Assembly: GCA_046582115.1 (NCBI GenBank)
Contig: JAYGFA010000021.1
Span: forward strand, 1-53,076
Direction of reading: 5' to 3'
DNA length: 53,076 nucleotides
From: UBA11889 sp046582115
GTDB taxonomy: Bacteria > Pseudomonadota > Gammaproteobacteria > Pseudomonadales > Azotimanducaceae
A program made the position numbers and the translations under genes. Below, piece by piece: positions 16,346 to 25,147 of the stretch. The notes beneath the pieces were generated by a model, which did no database searches, was not told the DNA's origin, and saw only the letters and a list, made by a program, of their open reading frames with translations. The stretch's first letter is position 1; each line of letters starts with the position of its first letter.

Positions 16346-16699
16346 TCAGGTTTCCGGATCATTGATTCCTACCCATAGCCTTTCGAGTTGATAGAAAGTA
16401 CGAGCTTCTTGTTTCATCACGTGCACGACTACATCCCCAAGATCGATGAGGATCCAATCGCTATCTGGCAAGCCTTCCACACCGAGGACTTTTACTCCCT
16501 CACTCTTTGCCGAATCCAACACGTGATCAACCAGCGAACGCATGTGCCGTATCGACCCTCCACTCGCTATCACCATGTAATCAGTCACCTGAGTGAGAGC
16601 CATGACATCGATGACTGTTACGTGCTTGGCTTTTAGGTCGTTGAGTGCGCTTGTAACTACATCTCTCAGCTCGACAGGCGAAACGACGAAAGTATTCAA
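16346..16699 (-). CDS. rsfS: Ribosomal silencing factor RsfS
   Basis: About 117 residues of the RsfS/Iojap family, which binds L14 on the large subunit and blocks subunit joining in starvation. Family features are HVTVIDVMALTQVTDYMVIASG, RHMRSLVDHVLDSAKSEG, and EGLPDSDWILIDLGDVVVHVM. The likely start is TTG at 16699, which overlaps the nadD stop as TTGA and leaves a family-sized protein. An ATG at 16768 would overlap nadD by 73 bases and add residues that do not match the family. Next to nadD, as usual. Confidence 0.9.
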   Translation of the reverse strand: MNTFVVSPVELRDVVTSALNDLKAKHVTVIDVMALTQVTDYMVIASGGSIRHMRSLVDHVLDSAKSEGVKVLGVEGLPDSDWILIDLGDVVVHVMKQEARTFYQLERLWVGINDPET

Positions 16700-17301
16700 C
16701 TTTGATACAAACCCTGCTGCTGCACGTACTCCCAGACACTGGGCGGCAATAAGTGACTCACGGCACAACCTCGCGCAATGTCACGACGCAGAGTCGTAGC
16801 AGTAATCTCCTTCATCGCTTGGGCACCAAAATAAACGGCGCCGCCTGACCGTTTTAGAGCGCTGGGTTCATCCACTTCTGTAAATCCATTTCGTATTCGC
16901 TTTGACGCATTCCCAGCTCGGGTAAATACAAGAAAACTACATCGTGTAACGATTTCTTCGAATCGATGCCATGTATGAACCAAATCGAAGGCATCGGCGC
17001 CAAGAACCCATATCACAGGATTATTAGGTGATGCGTTCACCGAGACGAGTGTTTCAATCGCATATGAAGGCCCTTCCCTAACGAGTTCAATACCTGACGG
17101 CTTTAAACTTTCTACATTCGCACACGCAGCTAAAAGCATCCTCCATCGATCTTCGACGCTTGCAACCGGCGCCTTCCGGTGCGCAGGACGGGCCGACAAG
17201 ACCATTGAGATAGATGAATCAAGAATATCCGCAGCAACACTTGCGGCATGCACGTGTCCATTATGTACCGGGTCAAACGTCCCGCCGAAAACAACAGTCA
17301 A
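16696..17301 (-). CDS. nadD: Nicotinate-nucleotide adenylyltransferase
   Basis: A 201-residue NadD making deamido-NAD from nicotinate mononucleotide and ATP. The nucleotidyl-transferase signature GGTFDPVHNGH with its HxGH is at residues 6-16. Further matches are WVLGADAFDLVHTWHRFEEI (near 105) and ITATTLRRDI, the ISxTxIR-type ATP motif, near 170. I choose TTG at 17301, which has AAGGGA six bases upstream and puts the signature at the usual distance. The frame extends upstream to 17382 without family similarity. Confidence 0.93.
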   Translation of the reverse strand: MTVVFGGTFDPVHNGHVHAASVAADILDSSISMVLSARPAHRKAPVASVEDRWRMLLAACANVESLKPSGIELVREGPSYAIETLVSVNASPNNPVIWVLGADAFDLVHTWHRFEEIVTRCSFLVFTRAGNASKRIRNGFTEVDEPSALKRSGGAVYFGAQAMKEITATTLRRDIARGCAVSHLLPPSVWEYVQQQGLYQS

Positions 17302-17435
17302 CGATGGTCCCTTTCTGTAGCATCCATGAATACGTCTATCGGCATTGGCGAAAACTCCACTGTAACTTGTTCCTCCGAACACAAACGACTTCGAAAAATC
17401 ACAGTATCAAAACTAAAACGGAACGCATGCAAAAT

Positions 17436-18065
17436 TCACATTACCGCGCCGGATCCCTGTAGCTTGGCAACGAGCCGCTTGATCTCAGCCAGTCGTTCGC
17501 GAGGCATCTGCATCTGAAGTAGACTCTGCTTAGTTTCTGGGTCCACCGGCAAGAGCTCAGCCAGTCTCCAACTTACGGAACGCGCATCGGTAAAATCTAT
17601 ATCTAACCCAAGGCGTTGGATGATGGGATCTGCTACAAGGCGTCTAAGAATTTCAACTAATGGCTGAAATTGTTCCGCAATACCCGCCGGGCGTTCTTGG
17701 GGGAGAAATTCCACCTCTCCCATCAACAGACGATCATCTTTTTCCCAGGTTCTGCACACTCTAAATTTAGCGCCCCCTTCACCTATGATCCCTAGCCGTC
17801 CATTTGGCAGCGAATTGAAATCGACGATAGAGGCGTATGTACCAATATCAAAGACTGATGGAGACAGCTCGTCTTTATCGACGTGAACCTCGTTTCCACG
17901 TCTTATCAATACGACTCCAAAGCCGGCGTTCGACTTCGTGCACGCGCTTACCATATCGACGTATCGTGGCTCAAAGATCTGTAAAGGAAGTCGACCCCCA
18001 CAAAAAAGAACGTTACCAAGAGGGAAAAGGGGCAATTCAGTTCGACCTTGCATCCGTATGACCAT
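17436..18065 (-). CDS. LON N-terminal (PUA-like) domain protein
   Basis: A protein of about 209 residues that matches only the substrate-binding N-terminal domain of Lon protease. The opening is LPLFPLGNVLFCGGRLPLQIFEPRYVDMV, then GFGVVLIRRGNEV, and later GRLGIIGEGGAKFRV. No AAA or serine protease domain follows. Stand-alone copies are common in proteobacteria, with no established function. Starts at GTG 18080, ATG 18065 and ATG 18053 are all in frame; none has a strong ribosome site and I use 18065. It is divergent from uppP and 134 bases from nadD; that gap holds nothing I can recognise. Confidence 0.88.
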   Translation of the reverse strand: MVIRMQGRTELPLFPLGNVLFCGGRLPLQIFEPRYVDMVSACTKSNAGFGVVLIRRGNEVHVDKDELSPSVFDIGTYASIVDFNSLPNGRLGIIGEGGAKFRVCRTWEKDDRLLMGEVEFLPQERPAGIAEQFQPLVEILRRLVADPIIQRLGLDIDFTDARSVSWRLAELLPVDPETKQSLLQMQMPRERLAEIKRLVAKLQGSGAVM

Positions 18066-18114
18066 ATCATTTCCAACCACTACCAGTTCGTCCTAAATAT
18101 GAAGGATGGCCGGC

Positions 18115-18909
18115 ATGGACTACTTTCAAGTCGTCGTTCTCGCTCTTATCCAGGGTGTTACAGAGTTCCTTCCTGTCTCTAGTTCCGCCCACTTAATTCT
18201 CCCCGTATACCTCTTGGATTGGCCTGATCAAGGATTGTCTTTCGATATCGCTGTGCACGCTGGAACTCTTTCGGCTGTGCTCATTTATTTTCGAGACGAC
18301 CTTAAGAATTTTGGCGAAGCAGGTATTGAGTTATGGTCAGATCGTCGGGTCAACGAACACGCCAGCCTACTTGGCAAAGTAATACTCGCTACTACTCCCA
18401 TCGTAATCGCAGGATACTTTCTTACACCTATCATTAAACATGAGTTGCGATCGCTCACCGTTATCGCCATGGCTACTATCGGGTTCGGCTTGCTCCTCGG
18501 CATAGCAGATCGACGTCCTCAGCCCCGGACCCAATTAACATCAATAAGTTACGTTGAAGCATTGTTCATCGGCGCGATGCAGGTTCTCGCGTTAATTCCT
18601 GGAACGTCGCGTTCTGGCATTACGATCACAGCGGCATTACTCGTCGGACTAAATCGCGCTCATGCCGCTCGTTTTTCTTTTCTTCTGTCCATTCCGGCAA
18701 TTGGTGGAGCGAGCATTCTCGCAATACAAGAAGCATCCGTGACCGACCTTAATACAAACTGGCCGAGTTTCGTTCTTGGAATGGGGATATCCGGAATCAC
18801 CGCGTACCTTTGTATAAACATCTTTCTTCGCCTCATAAACCGAATCCGATTGATGCCATTTGTCATTTATCGTGTTCTGCTGGGTAGTTTCCTTTTGACT
18901 TTGCTATGA
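18115..18909 (+). CDS. uppP: Undecaprenyl-diphosphatase
   Basis: A 264-residue BacA-type integral membrane phosphatase that recycles the C55 lipid carrier used for peptidoglycan and confers some bacitracin tolerance. Both signatures are present: QGVTEFLPVSSSAHL (residues 13-27, catalytic Glu17 and Ser-rich loop) and PGTSRSG (near 165). Several hydrophobic segments span the protein. ATG at 18115 is preferred, with GAAGG nine bases before it; an ATG at 18106 lies directly against that site, too close. The stop overlaps the next start (ATGA). Confidence 0.95.
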   Translation: MDYFQVVVLALIQGVTEFLPVSSSAHLILPVYLLDWPDQGLSFDIAVHAGTLSAVLIYFRDDLKNFGEAGIELWSDRRVNEHASLLGKVILATTPIVIAGYFLTPIIKHELRSLTVIAMATIGFGLLLGIADRRPQPRTQLTSISYVEALFIGAMQVLALIPGTSRSGITITAALLVGLNRAHAARFSFLLSIPAIGGASILAIQEASVTDLNTNWPSFVLGMGISGITAYLCINIFLRLINRIRLMPFVIYRVLLGSFLLTLL

Positions 18910-19304
18910 GCGTGAAGGACATCGATCACGTTGCAATACCGATAGAAAACGTCGACGAGCTATTGGCTTTCTATCAGGGGTTAGGATTTCGACTAAACTG
19001 TGAGCGCGCGCCGCATTTCTACTCCGCTCACTTAGGCGACACAAAACTCAATTTTCATGGGCCAAGGGTCTGGCGCTCTGAACGTTTTACTTTGCGCGGG
19101 CCATCCGCAATTCCTGGCTGCGGCGATTTTTGCTTCGTGTGGGACGGTACACAGGATCAACTCCAAGACATGCTTAGCAAAAATAAAATTTCTATAGTCG
19201 AGGGCCCTGTCGAAAGAGACGGCGCAGGTGCTGGCGGAAGACCCGGTACAAGCACATACGTACGAGATCCTGACGGGAATCTGATCGAGTTCATCCGATA
19301 CTGA
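18906..19304 (+). CDS. VOC-superfamily (glyoxalase/dioxygenase fold) protein
   Basis: A 132-residue single vicinal-oxygen-chelate protein. It opens VKDIDHVAIPIENVDELLAFYQGLGF, the typical beta-alpha-beta with the first metal-ligand His. HLGDTKLNFHGP follows, and it ends YVRDPDGNLIEFIRY with the final Glu ligand. The fold is clear but the reaction is not: fosfomycin-type thiol transferases, glyoxalases and dioxygenases all share it. The ATG overlaps the uppP stop by four bases, so the two are co-translated. That hints at an envelope or detoxification link but does not show it. Confidence 0.88.
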   Translation: MSVKDIDHVAIPIENVDELLAFYQGLGFRLNCERAPHFYSAHLGDTKLNFHGPRVWRSERFTLRGPSAIPGCGDFCFVWDGTQDQLQDMLSKNKISIVEGPVERDGAGAGGRPGTSTYVRDPDGNLIEFIRY

Positions 19305-19331
19305 CGGGTGTCCACCATCCGATGATCTCTA

Positions 19332-19796
19332 TTAGAACGGTATATCGTCGTCAAAATCCTCGGGGTCGGGTTCGTTGCTTCGAGCTGGCTCTGAACGTTC
19401 CACTCGTTCGTCTTGGTTACCACTCTGAGGAGGTTCCCCATCGTAGCTCGTGGGATTAGACCCCCTGCTGTCAAGCATTTGCATTTCTCGAGCAATCACT
19501 TCAGTGCGATACCGTTTGTTACCTTCCTGCTCCCAAGAACTAGTCCGCAGTGCACCCTCTATATATACCTTCGATCCCTTCTTTAGATATTCGCTCGCAA
19601 TTTCGCCAAGGCGTGCAAAACAAACGACGTTATGCCATTCGGTTCGATCTTGCATTTCCTGCGTCGACCGATCCCGCCAACTTTCGCTGGTAGCCACGCT
19701 AAATCGGGTAACAGCGCTCCCACTTTGGGAATATCTTGTTTCGGGATCTCGCCCAAGATTCCCAATCAGCATAACTTTATTGAGCCCGCGCGCCAT
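19332..19796 (-). CDS. ssb: Single-stranded DNA-binding protein
   Basis: A 154-residue SSB. The OB-fold domain (about 1-108) opens ARGLNKVMLIGNLGRDPETRY and contains WHNVVCFARLGEIASEYLKKGSKVYIEG. A disordered middle follows, and the acidic tip is DFDDDIPF, which docks repair and replication partners. Length and layout match the E. coli type. It is divergent from uvrA, an arrangement shared with E. coli. I found no CTG-N10-CAG SOS box in the shared intergenic region. Confidence 0.97.
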   Translation of the reverse strand: MARGLNKVMLIGNLGRDPETRYSQSGSAVTRFSVATSESWRDRSTQEMQDRTEWHNVVCFARLGEIASEYLKKGSKVYIEGALRTSSWEQEGNKRYRTEVIAREMQMLDSRGSNPTSYDGEPPQSGNQDERVERSEPARSNEPDPEDFDDDIPF

Positions 19797-19946
19797 GTAA
19801 TTTCTCTCTTGTGGGCCACTTGAGTCTATCGCATCGCGGATCCCTAGCCTACTAACTTCCCGCGATCTGAGATAACACCATGCAGTTGTTGCGAGGGATA
19901 AATGATGGCGTTAGCGTTGACCGTTTATCCACAGGACTTTGCCGTT

Positions 19947-22793
19947 ATGAGTTCGTCACTTACCGAAATCTCGGTGCAAGGTGCGCGGACGCACAATCTA
20001 AAGAACATCAACTTGAACCTCCCAAGGGACAAGCTGATCGTCATCACTGGCTTATCGGGATCGGGAAAATCTTCTCTAGCTTTCGACACGCTCTACGCCG
20101 AAGGCCAACGCCGATACGTTGAATCTCTCTCGGCATATGCACGCCAGTTTCTGTCAGTGATGGAAAAACCCGATGTAGATCATGTCGAAGGTTTGTCGCC
20201 AGCAATCTCTATCGAGCAGAAATCGACCTCCCACAATCCACGCTCGACCGTTGGCACTATCACCGAAATATCCGATTACCTGCGGCTCCTATTCGCACGG
20301 GTTGGCGAGCCTCAGTGTCCCGAGCACGGCGACACATTGGATGCCCAAACAGTCAGCCAGATGGTCGATCAGGTACTTGAATTCGACAGAGAAGAGCAAA
20401 TCATGATCCTCGCCCCCATCGTCCGGGGTCGCAAGGGCGAGCACAAACACGTTTTTTCAGAGTTGATTGCTAACGGGTTTATACGCGCAAGAATCAACGG
20501 GCTCGTAGTCGATCTGGACCACCCACCGGAACTCGAAAAAAACAAGAAACATAGTATCGAAGCCGTCGTTGATCGCGTGCGCATCCGCACTGAAATGCAA
20601 CAACGGTTAGCGGAATCCTTCGAAACCGCTCTGGACCTCGCCGGTGGAATTGCGGTCGTTGCTCGCCCCAACAATGCGAACGGGACGGAAGATGTGGTGT
20701 TTTCGTCGCAGTTTGCTTGCCCCATTTGCGGGTACAGCATCTCCGAACTTGAACCTAGACTGTTTTCCTTTAACAACCCAGCCGGCGCTTGCCAAGATTG
20801 CGACGGCTTGGGAGTTAAACAGTATTTCGATCCCGATTTGGTAGTGACGGATCCGACAGCTTCTCTTGCGGAAGGTGCGATTCGTGGTTGGGATCGTCGC
20901 AATATTTACTATTTTCACCTGCTCTCATCGCTTGCTTCGCACTACGGATTCGAGATCGAAACACCATTCCGCCGCCTAAAGAAGAAACACAGGGAATCGA
21001 TTCTGCAAGGTTCTGGAGACGAGCGGATTGACTTCAGTTATGTGAATGATCGGGGCGATGTAGTTCGGCGTCGACACCGTTTTGAAGGCGTATTACCGAA
21101 TATGGAACGCCGCTTTCGCGAAACCGAATCAAGCTTCGTACGCGAAAATTTACAGAAATATTTAACTGTTAGGGATTGTCCAACCTGTGGAGGCACCCGC
21201 TTGCGTGTAGAGGCTCGACACGTTTTTATAGATGGAACTGCCTTACCTGACGTGACAAGTGGATCAATTGAGGACACCTTAGCGTACTTCAACGAGCTGA
21301 ATTTGGACGGCCGACGCGGGGCTATTGCGGAAAAAATCTTGAAGGAGATTCGGGCACGACTACAATTTTTAGTTGACGTTGGTCTCAATTATCTTAGCCT
21401 CGATCGAAACGCAGGTTCTTTATCAGGTGGAGAAGCCCAAAGAATCCGGTTGGCCAGTCAAATCGGTGCGGGATTGGTTGGCGTGATGTATATCTTAGAT
21501 GAGCCGTCGATCGGTCTACACCAACGGGACAACGCTCGCCTCTTGCACACACTCATGCAACTACGAGATTTAGGTAATACCGTAATCGTTGTCGAGCACG
21601 ACGAAGAAGCCATCCGTACCGCTGATCATGTCGTCGACATGGGCCCTGGCGCCGGCATTCACGGTGGCTCGGTGGTCGCAGAAGGGTCTCTGGACGCGAT
21701 ATTGAGTTGCGAGGCCTCAATCACCGGCCAATTCTTGTCTGGGAAGCGGTCCATAGAAGTTCCGCGAATTCGAAAACCCTACGAAACGTCCAAGAAATTG
21801 CGGCTAATCGACGCGTGTGGAAACAACCTCAAGAACGTAACTGTAGAGATACCCACGGGACTCTTTACTTGTATTACGGGAGTTTCTGGCTCAGGGAAAT
21901 CAACCCTAATCAATCAGACCCTTTATCCGATCATATCCAGAGCCCTCAACGGAACTGGTTCCGGTAACCCAAAGCCGTACGATGATATTGAAGGACTTGA
22001 GTATCTCGATAAGGTAGTCGCTGTCGATCAAAGCCCCATTGGACGAACCCCACGATCAAATCCTGCAACCTATACCGGACTCTTTACACCCATCCGAGAG
22101 CTCTTCGCGCAGACACAGGAAGCTAGAGCTCGTGGATATAAGCCCGGCCGGTTCAGCTTTAACGTTAAGGGAGGCCGCTGCGAGGCTTGCCGAGGAGATG
22201 GAGTAATCAAAGTCGAGATGCATTTCCTGCCCGACGTTTATGTTTCGTGCGACGCGTGTGCAGGCAAACGTTATAACCGAGAAACGCTGGAAGTTCGTTA
22301 CAAATCAAAGAACATCCATGAAGTCCTCGATATGACGGTCGAAGAAGCTTACCTGTTCTTCGACGCGATACCTGTGCTCGCACGCAAACTAAAAACCATC
22401 GTAGATGTTGGCCTTTCGTACGTGCATCTTGGCCAGAGTGCGACGACCCTTTCTGGTGGAGAAGCCCAAAGGGTCAAACTATCCCGAGAGCTGTCTAAAC
22501 GAAACACGGGAAAGACACTCTATATTCTCGATGAGCCCACAACAGGGCTTCATTTCCGGGATATCCAACAGCTCCTCGAAGTCTTGCAACGACTTCGAAA
22601 TGATGGGAATACCATCGTCGTTATCGAACACAATCTAGACGTAATTAAAACCGCCGATTGGGTCATTGATCTCGGGCCTGAAGGCGGATCAGGGGGAGGG
22701 GAAATTATTGCGTTCGGTACTCCTGAAGATCTCGCGCTTCATAAGAAATCGCATACCGGCCAATTCCTCAATACCATTCTTAACGCTAGTTGA
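19947..22793 (+). CDS. uvrA: Excinuclease ABC subunit A
   Basis: About 948 residues, the damage-sensing ATPase of nucleotide excision repair. There are two ABC modules: Walker A GLSGSGKSS at 35-43 and GVSGSGKST near 645, each with an LSGGEAQR signature and a DEP Walker B (LDEPSIGLH, LDEPTTGLH). Zinc-binding cysteines are visible in CPICGYSISELEPR, CPTCGGTRLR, and CEACRGDG with CDACAGKRYN. ATG 19947 gives the family start MxxIxVQGARTHNLKNI. ATG 19902 in the same frame has a better ribosome site (GAGGG) and would add 15 residues, so the start is open. Confidence 0.96.
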   Translation: MSSSLTEISVQGARTHNLKNINLNLPRDKLIVITGLSGSGKSSLAFDTLYAEGQRRYVESLSAYARQFLSVMEKPDVDHVEGLSPAISIEQKSTSHNPRSTVGTITEISDYLRLLFARVGEPQCPEHGDTLDAQTVSQMVDQVLEFDREEQIMILAPIVRGRKGEHKHVFSELIANGFIRARINGLVVDLDHPPELEKNKKHSIEAVVDRVRIRTEMQQRLAESFETALDLAGGIAVVARPNNANGTEDVVFSSQFACPICGYSISELEPRLFSFNNPAGACQDCDGLGVKQYFDPDLVVTDPTASLAEGAIRGWDRRNIYYFHLLSSLASHYGFEIETPFRRLKKKHRESILQGSGDERIDFSYVNDRGDVVRRRHRFEGVLPNMERRFRETESSFVRENLQKYLTVRDCPTCGGTRLRVEARHVFIDGTALPDVTSGSIEDTLAYFNELNLDGRRGAIAEKILKEIRARLQFLVDVGLNYLSLDRNAGSLSGGEAQRIRLASQIGAGLVGVMYILDEPSIGLHQRDNARLLHTLMQLRDLGNTVIVVEHDEEAIRTADHVVDMGPGAGIHGGSVVAEGSLDAILSCEASITGQFLSGKRSIEVPRIRKPYETSKKLRLIDACGNNLKNVTVEIPTGLFTCITGVSGSGKSTLINQTLYPIISRALNGTGSGNPKPYDDIEGLEYLDKVVAVDQSPIGRTPRSNPATYTGLFTPIRELFAQTQEARARGYKPGRFSFNVKGGRCEACRGDGVIKVEMHFLPDVYVSCDACAGKRYNRETLEVRYKSKNIHEVLDMTVEEAYLFFDAIPVLARKLKTIVDVGLSYVHLGQSATTLSGGEAQRVKLSRELSKRNTGKTLYILDEPTTGLHFRDIQQLLEVLQRLRNDGNTIVVIEHNLDVIKTADWVIDLGPEGGSGGGEIIAFGTPEDLALHKKSHTGQFLNTILNAS

Positions 22794-22832
22794 CGTAAAT
22801 CTTGACCTCTATCAAGCGTCTGTAAAACCCAC

Positions 22833-23411
22833 TTACTTTTGCCGGTCAGTCTCGTCGGTCTTCTGATCGGTTTCAGAATCGATATAGGGTTCTTGGTTAT
22901 CGGAACCCATTTTAGGCCCATCACCCTCTTCTGATTTTGCGACACTCCCGGAACCCACTTCCTCGTTATTTTCCACAGCGTCTCCAGACCTCTGAACATC
23001 GTCCGAAGACTCCACGATTTCGTCGTCAACGCCATCGAATTCTTCGGTATCCACTGGACGCCCTACCAACTCGATAAACGCCAGTGGAGCAGTATCTCCA
23101 GGCCGGTACCCAGACTTCAAAATACGAGTATATCCACCAGGCCGATCCTCGTACCTAGGTCCCAACTCGACAAAAAGCTTAGCGACGGCAGCTTTATCCC
23201 TAATACGGGAAAAAGCTAGCCTACGATTCGCTACTGAATCGATTTTGGCAAGCGTGATCAGCGGTTCTGCCAATCGGCGCAATTCCTTCGCTTTTGGCAC
23301 AGTTGTTTTAATTATTTCATGTTCGATCAGCGAAACGGCCATGTTTGCAAACATGGCTTTTCGATGAGCACTTGTTCGATTTAGATGTCTACCGCTTTTT
23401 TTATGTCTCAT
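22833..23411 (-). CDS. rplQ: 50S ribosomal protein L17 with acidic C-terminal extension
   Basis: Residues 1 to about 118 are a normal L17 (MRHKKSGRHLNRTSAHRKAMFANMA, LRRLAEPLITLAKIDSVANRR, GGYTRILKSGYRPGD). The protein runs on to 192 residues with a tail rich in Glu, Asp, Ser and Gln that has no repeats I can define. E. coli L17 is 127 residues. ATG 23411 is the family start. It is the last gene of the alpha operon, behind rpoA, and faces uvrA convergently over 39 bases. Confidence 0.95.
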   Translation of the reverse strand: MRHKKSGRHLNRTSAHRKAMFANMAVSLIEHEIIKTTVPKAKELRRLAEPLITLAKIDSVANRRLAFSRIRDKAAVAKLFVELGPRYEDRPGGYTRILKSGYRPGDTAPLAFIELVGRPVDTEEFDGVDDEIVESSDDVQRSGDAVENNEEVGSGSVAKSEEGDGPKMGSDNQEPYIDSETDQKTDETDRQK

Positions 23412-23433
23412 ATCGGTCGCCCGATCCATTCAT

Positions 23434-24450
23434 TTAAGAAACAAATGGATTCTCACTGATGGTGTTGCCCGCTCGAAGGTCTGTTGGAGGCCAGTTTTCG
23501 AGACGCATACCAAGAGACAATCCACGCGAACTTAGAACTTCTTTTATTTCGGTAAGCGACTTCTTACCCAAATTAGGCGTTTTTAACAGTTCAACTTCTG
23601 TGCGTTGAATGAGATCTCCAATGAAATAGATGTTTTCCGCTTTGAGGCAATTGGCTGATCTGACGGTGAGCTCCAAGTCATCGACGGGGCGCAAAAGAAT
23701 GGGGTCAACCTCATCCTTTTTCTCCTCGACCTTCGAATCGCTCCCGCTTTCTAGATCCACGAATACGGCGAGCTGTTGTTGTAGTACGGTGGCCGCCCTT
23801 CGTATCGCTTCTTCTGGATCGACCGTCCCATTGGACTCGATATCAATGATTAGCTTATCGAGGTCCGTCCGTTGTTCAACGCGGGCGTTTTCTACCGAAT
23901 AAGAAACCCTTCGCATTGGACTATAAGTCGCATCGAGTCGAAGCAATCCAATCGGCCGTGTTTCATCTTCTTCGTCCCCCTCATATTCAGCGGGCACATA
24001 CCCACGACCTCGGGTGATAGTAGCTTCGAGACTAATTTCACCTTTGTCGTTCAAAGTACAGATCTCGTGATCCGGATTGGCGATTTCCACGTCTTGAGTC
24101 AACTGAAAATCGGCTGCCGTTACTACAGCAGGGCCGGTCTTCGATAGAGACACCGTCGCTTCGTCACCATGGTGAAGCCGCACCGCGACCCCTTTGAGGT
24201 TCAATAAAATGTTCAATACATCTTCTTGAACCCCGTCGATCGAAGTGTATTCGTGCACTACTCCATCAATCTGTACCTCCGTAATCGCATAGCCGGGCAT
24301 AGACGACAGGAGAATACGCCTCAATGTATTACCCAACGTATGTCCGAAACCTCGCTCAAGAGGTTCTAACGTGATTCGGGCGCGCGTCGAGCTAATATCC
24401 TCGACGTCAATTCGTTGGGGTGTCAGTAATTCAGTTGCCGACTGTGACAT
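23434..24450 (-). CDS. rpoA: RNA polymerase alpha subunit
   Basis: 338 residues. The N-terminal dimerisation domain (about 1-235) carries LEPLERGFGHTLGNTLRRILLSSMPG. The linker contains an unusually acidic/basic stretch (SGSDSKVEEKKDEVDP), and the C-terminal domain (about 255-325) has the DNA/activator-binding DDLELTVRSANCLKAENI and LGKKSLTEIKEVL. It nucleates polymerase assembly and contacts UP elements. It lies between rpsD and rplQ, the standard alpha-operon order. Confidence 0.98.
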   Translation of the reverse strand: MSQSATELLTPQRIDVEDISSTRARITLEPLERGFGHTLGNTLRRILLSSMPGYAITEVQIDGVVHEYTSIDGVQEDVLNILLNLKGVAVRLHHGDEATVSLSKTGPAVVTAADFQLTQDVEIANPDHEICTLNDKGEISLEATITRGRGYVPAEYEGDEEDETRPIGLLRLDATYSPMRRVSYSVENARVEQRTDLDKLIIDIESNGTVDPEEAIRRAATVLQQQLAVFVDLESGSDSKVEEKKDEVDPILLRPVDDLELTVRSANCLKAENIYFIGDLIQRTEVELLKTPNLGKKSLTEIKEVLSSRGLSLGMRLENWPPTDLRAGNTISENPFVS

Positions 24451-24508
24451 AGGTCATTTCCTCTGCGTACGGGGCTCCATGGAAAGTGAAAGCTCTTCGT
24501 CGAAAAAG

Positions 24509-25132
24509 TTACTTCGAGTAAAGCTCCACGATGAGGTTCTCATTGATCTCTGAAGGTAACTCAGATCTATCAGGATGGCGCTTAAACACGCCTTCCATCT
24601 TCTCGATATTTACATCAACCCACTCGATGTCGCCTCTCTGCGCCGCTAGCTCTAATGCCGATTGTATTCTGAGTTGCCCCTTCGCTTGCTCACCAATGGA
24701 AATCATGTCATTCGGGCTTACTTGGTAGGACGCAATATTGACGTCATCTCCATTCACACGGATCGCTTTATGTGAAACAAGTTGTCGCGATTCTGCTCGA
24801 GTCGATCCAAAGCCAATGCGATAAACTACGTTGTCCAACCGACTTTCAAGAAGACGCAAAAGATTCTCTCCTGTCGCGCCTTTCTGACTATCTGCTTTTT
24901 TATAATAGTTACGAAATTGCTTCTCGAGCACTCCGTACATCCGCCGTACTTTCTGTTTCTCTCGCAATTGAACTGCGTAATCGCTCATTCGTTGACGACG
25001 TGCGGAGCCATGTTGCCCGGGAATCGTATCCGCCCGACATTTCGAATCGAGCGGTCGCACCCCACTTTTCAGAAACAAATCCGTGCCTTCCCGTCGCGAC
25101 AGTTTGAGCTTAGGTCCGAGATATCTACCCAT
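24509..25132 (-). CDS. rpsD: 30S ribosomal protein S4
   Basis: 207 residues, matching the family length. It begins MGRYLGPKLKLSRREGTDLF and carries LRLLESRLDNVVYRIGFGSTRAESRQLVSHKAIRVNG-type S4 RNA-binding domain sequence (about residues 95-155). S4 is a primary 16S binder and, in E. coli, the repressor of the alpha operon (rpsM, rpsK, rpsD, rplQ). I did not identify its mRNA pseudoknot here. The Cys cluster of zinc-type S4 is absent. Confidence 0.97.
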   Translation of the reverse strand: MGRYLGPKLKLSRREGTDLFLKSGVRPLDSKCRADTIPGQHGSARRQRMSDYAVQLREKQKVRRMYGVLEKQFRNYYKKADSQKGATGENLLRLLESRLDNVVYRIGFGSTRAESRQLVSHKAIRVNGDDVNIASYQVSPNDMISIGEQAKGQLRIQSALELAAQRGDIEWVDVNIEKMEGVFKRHPDRSELPSEINENLIVELYSK

Positions 25133-25147
25133 GATTAATTCCCACCC

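Noticed and set aside
19797..19946. Possible LexA box between ssb and uvrA
   Set aside because: A CTG and a CAG occur near 19867-19885, but 13 bases apart and without the AT-rich core, so it does not fit CTG-N10-CAG.
22794..22832. CTTGA/TCAAG inverted repeat between uvrA and rplQ as a two-way terminator
   Set aside because: The stem is only five bases with no T tract on either side.
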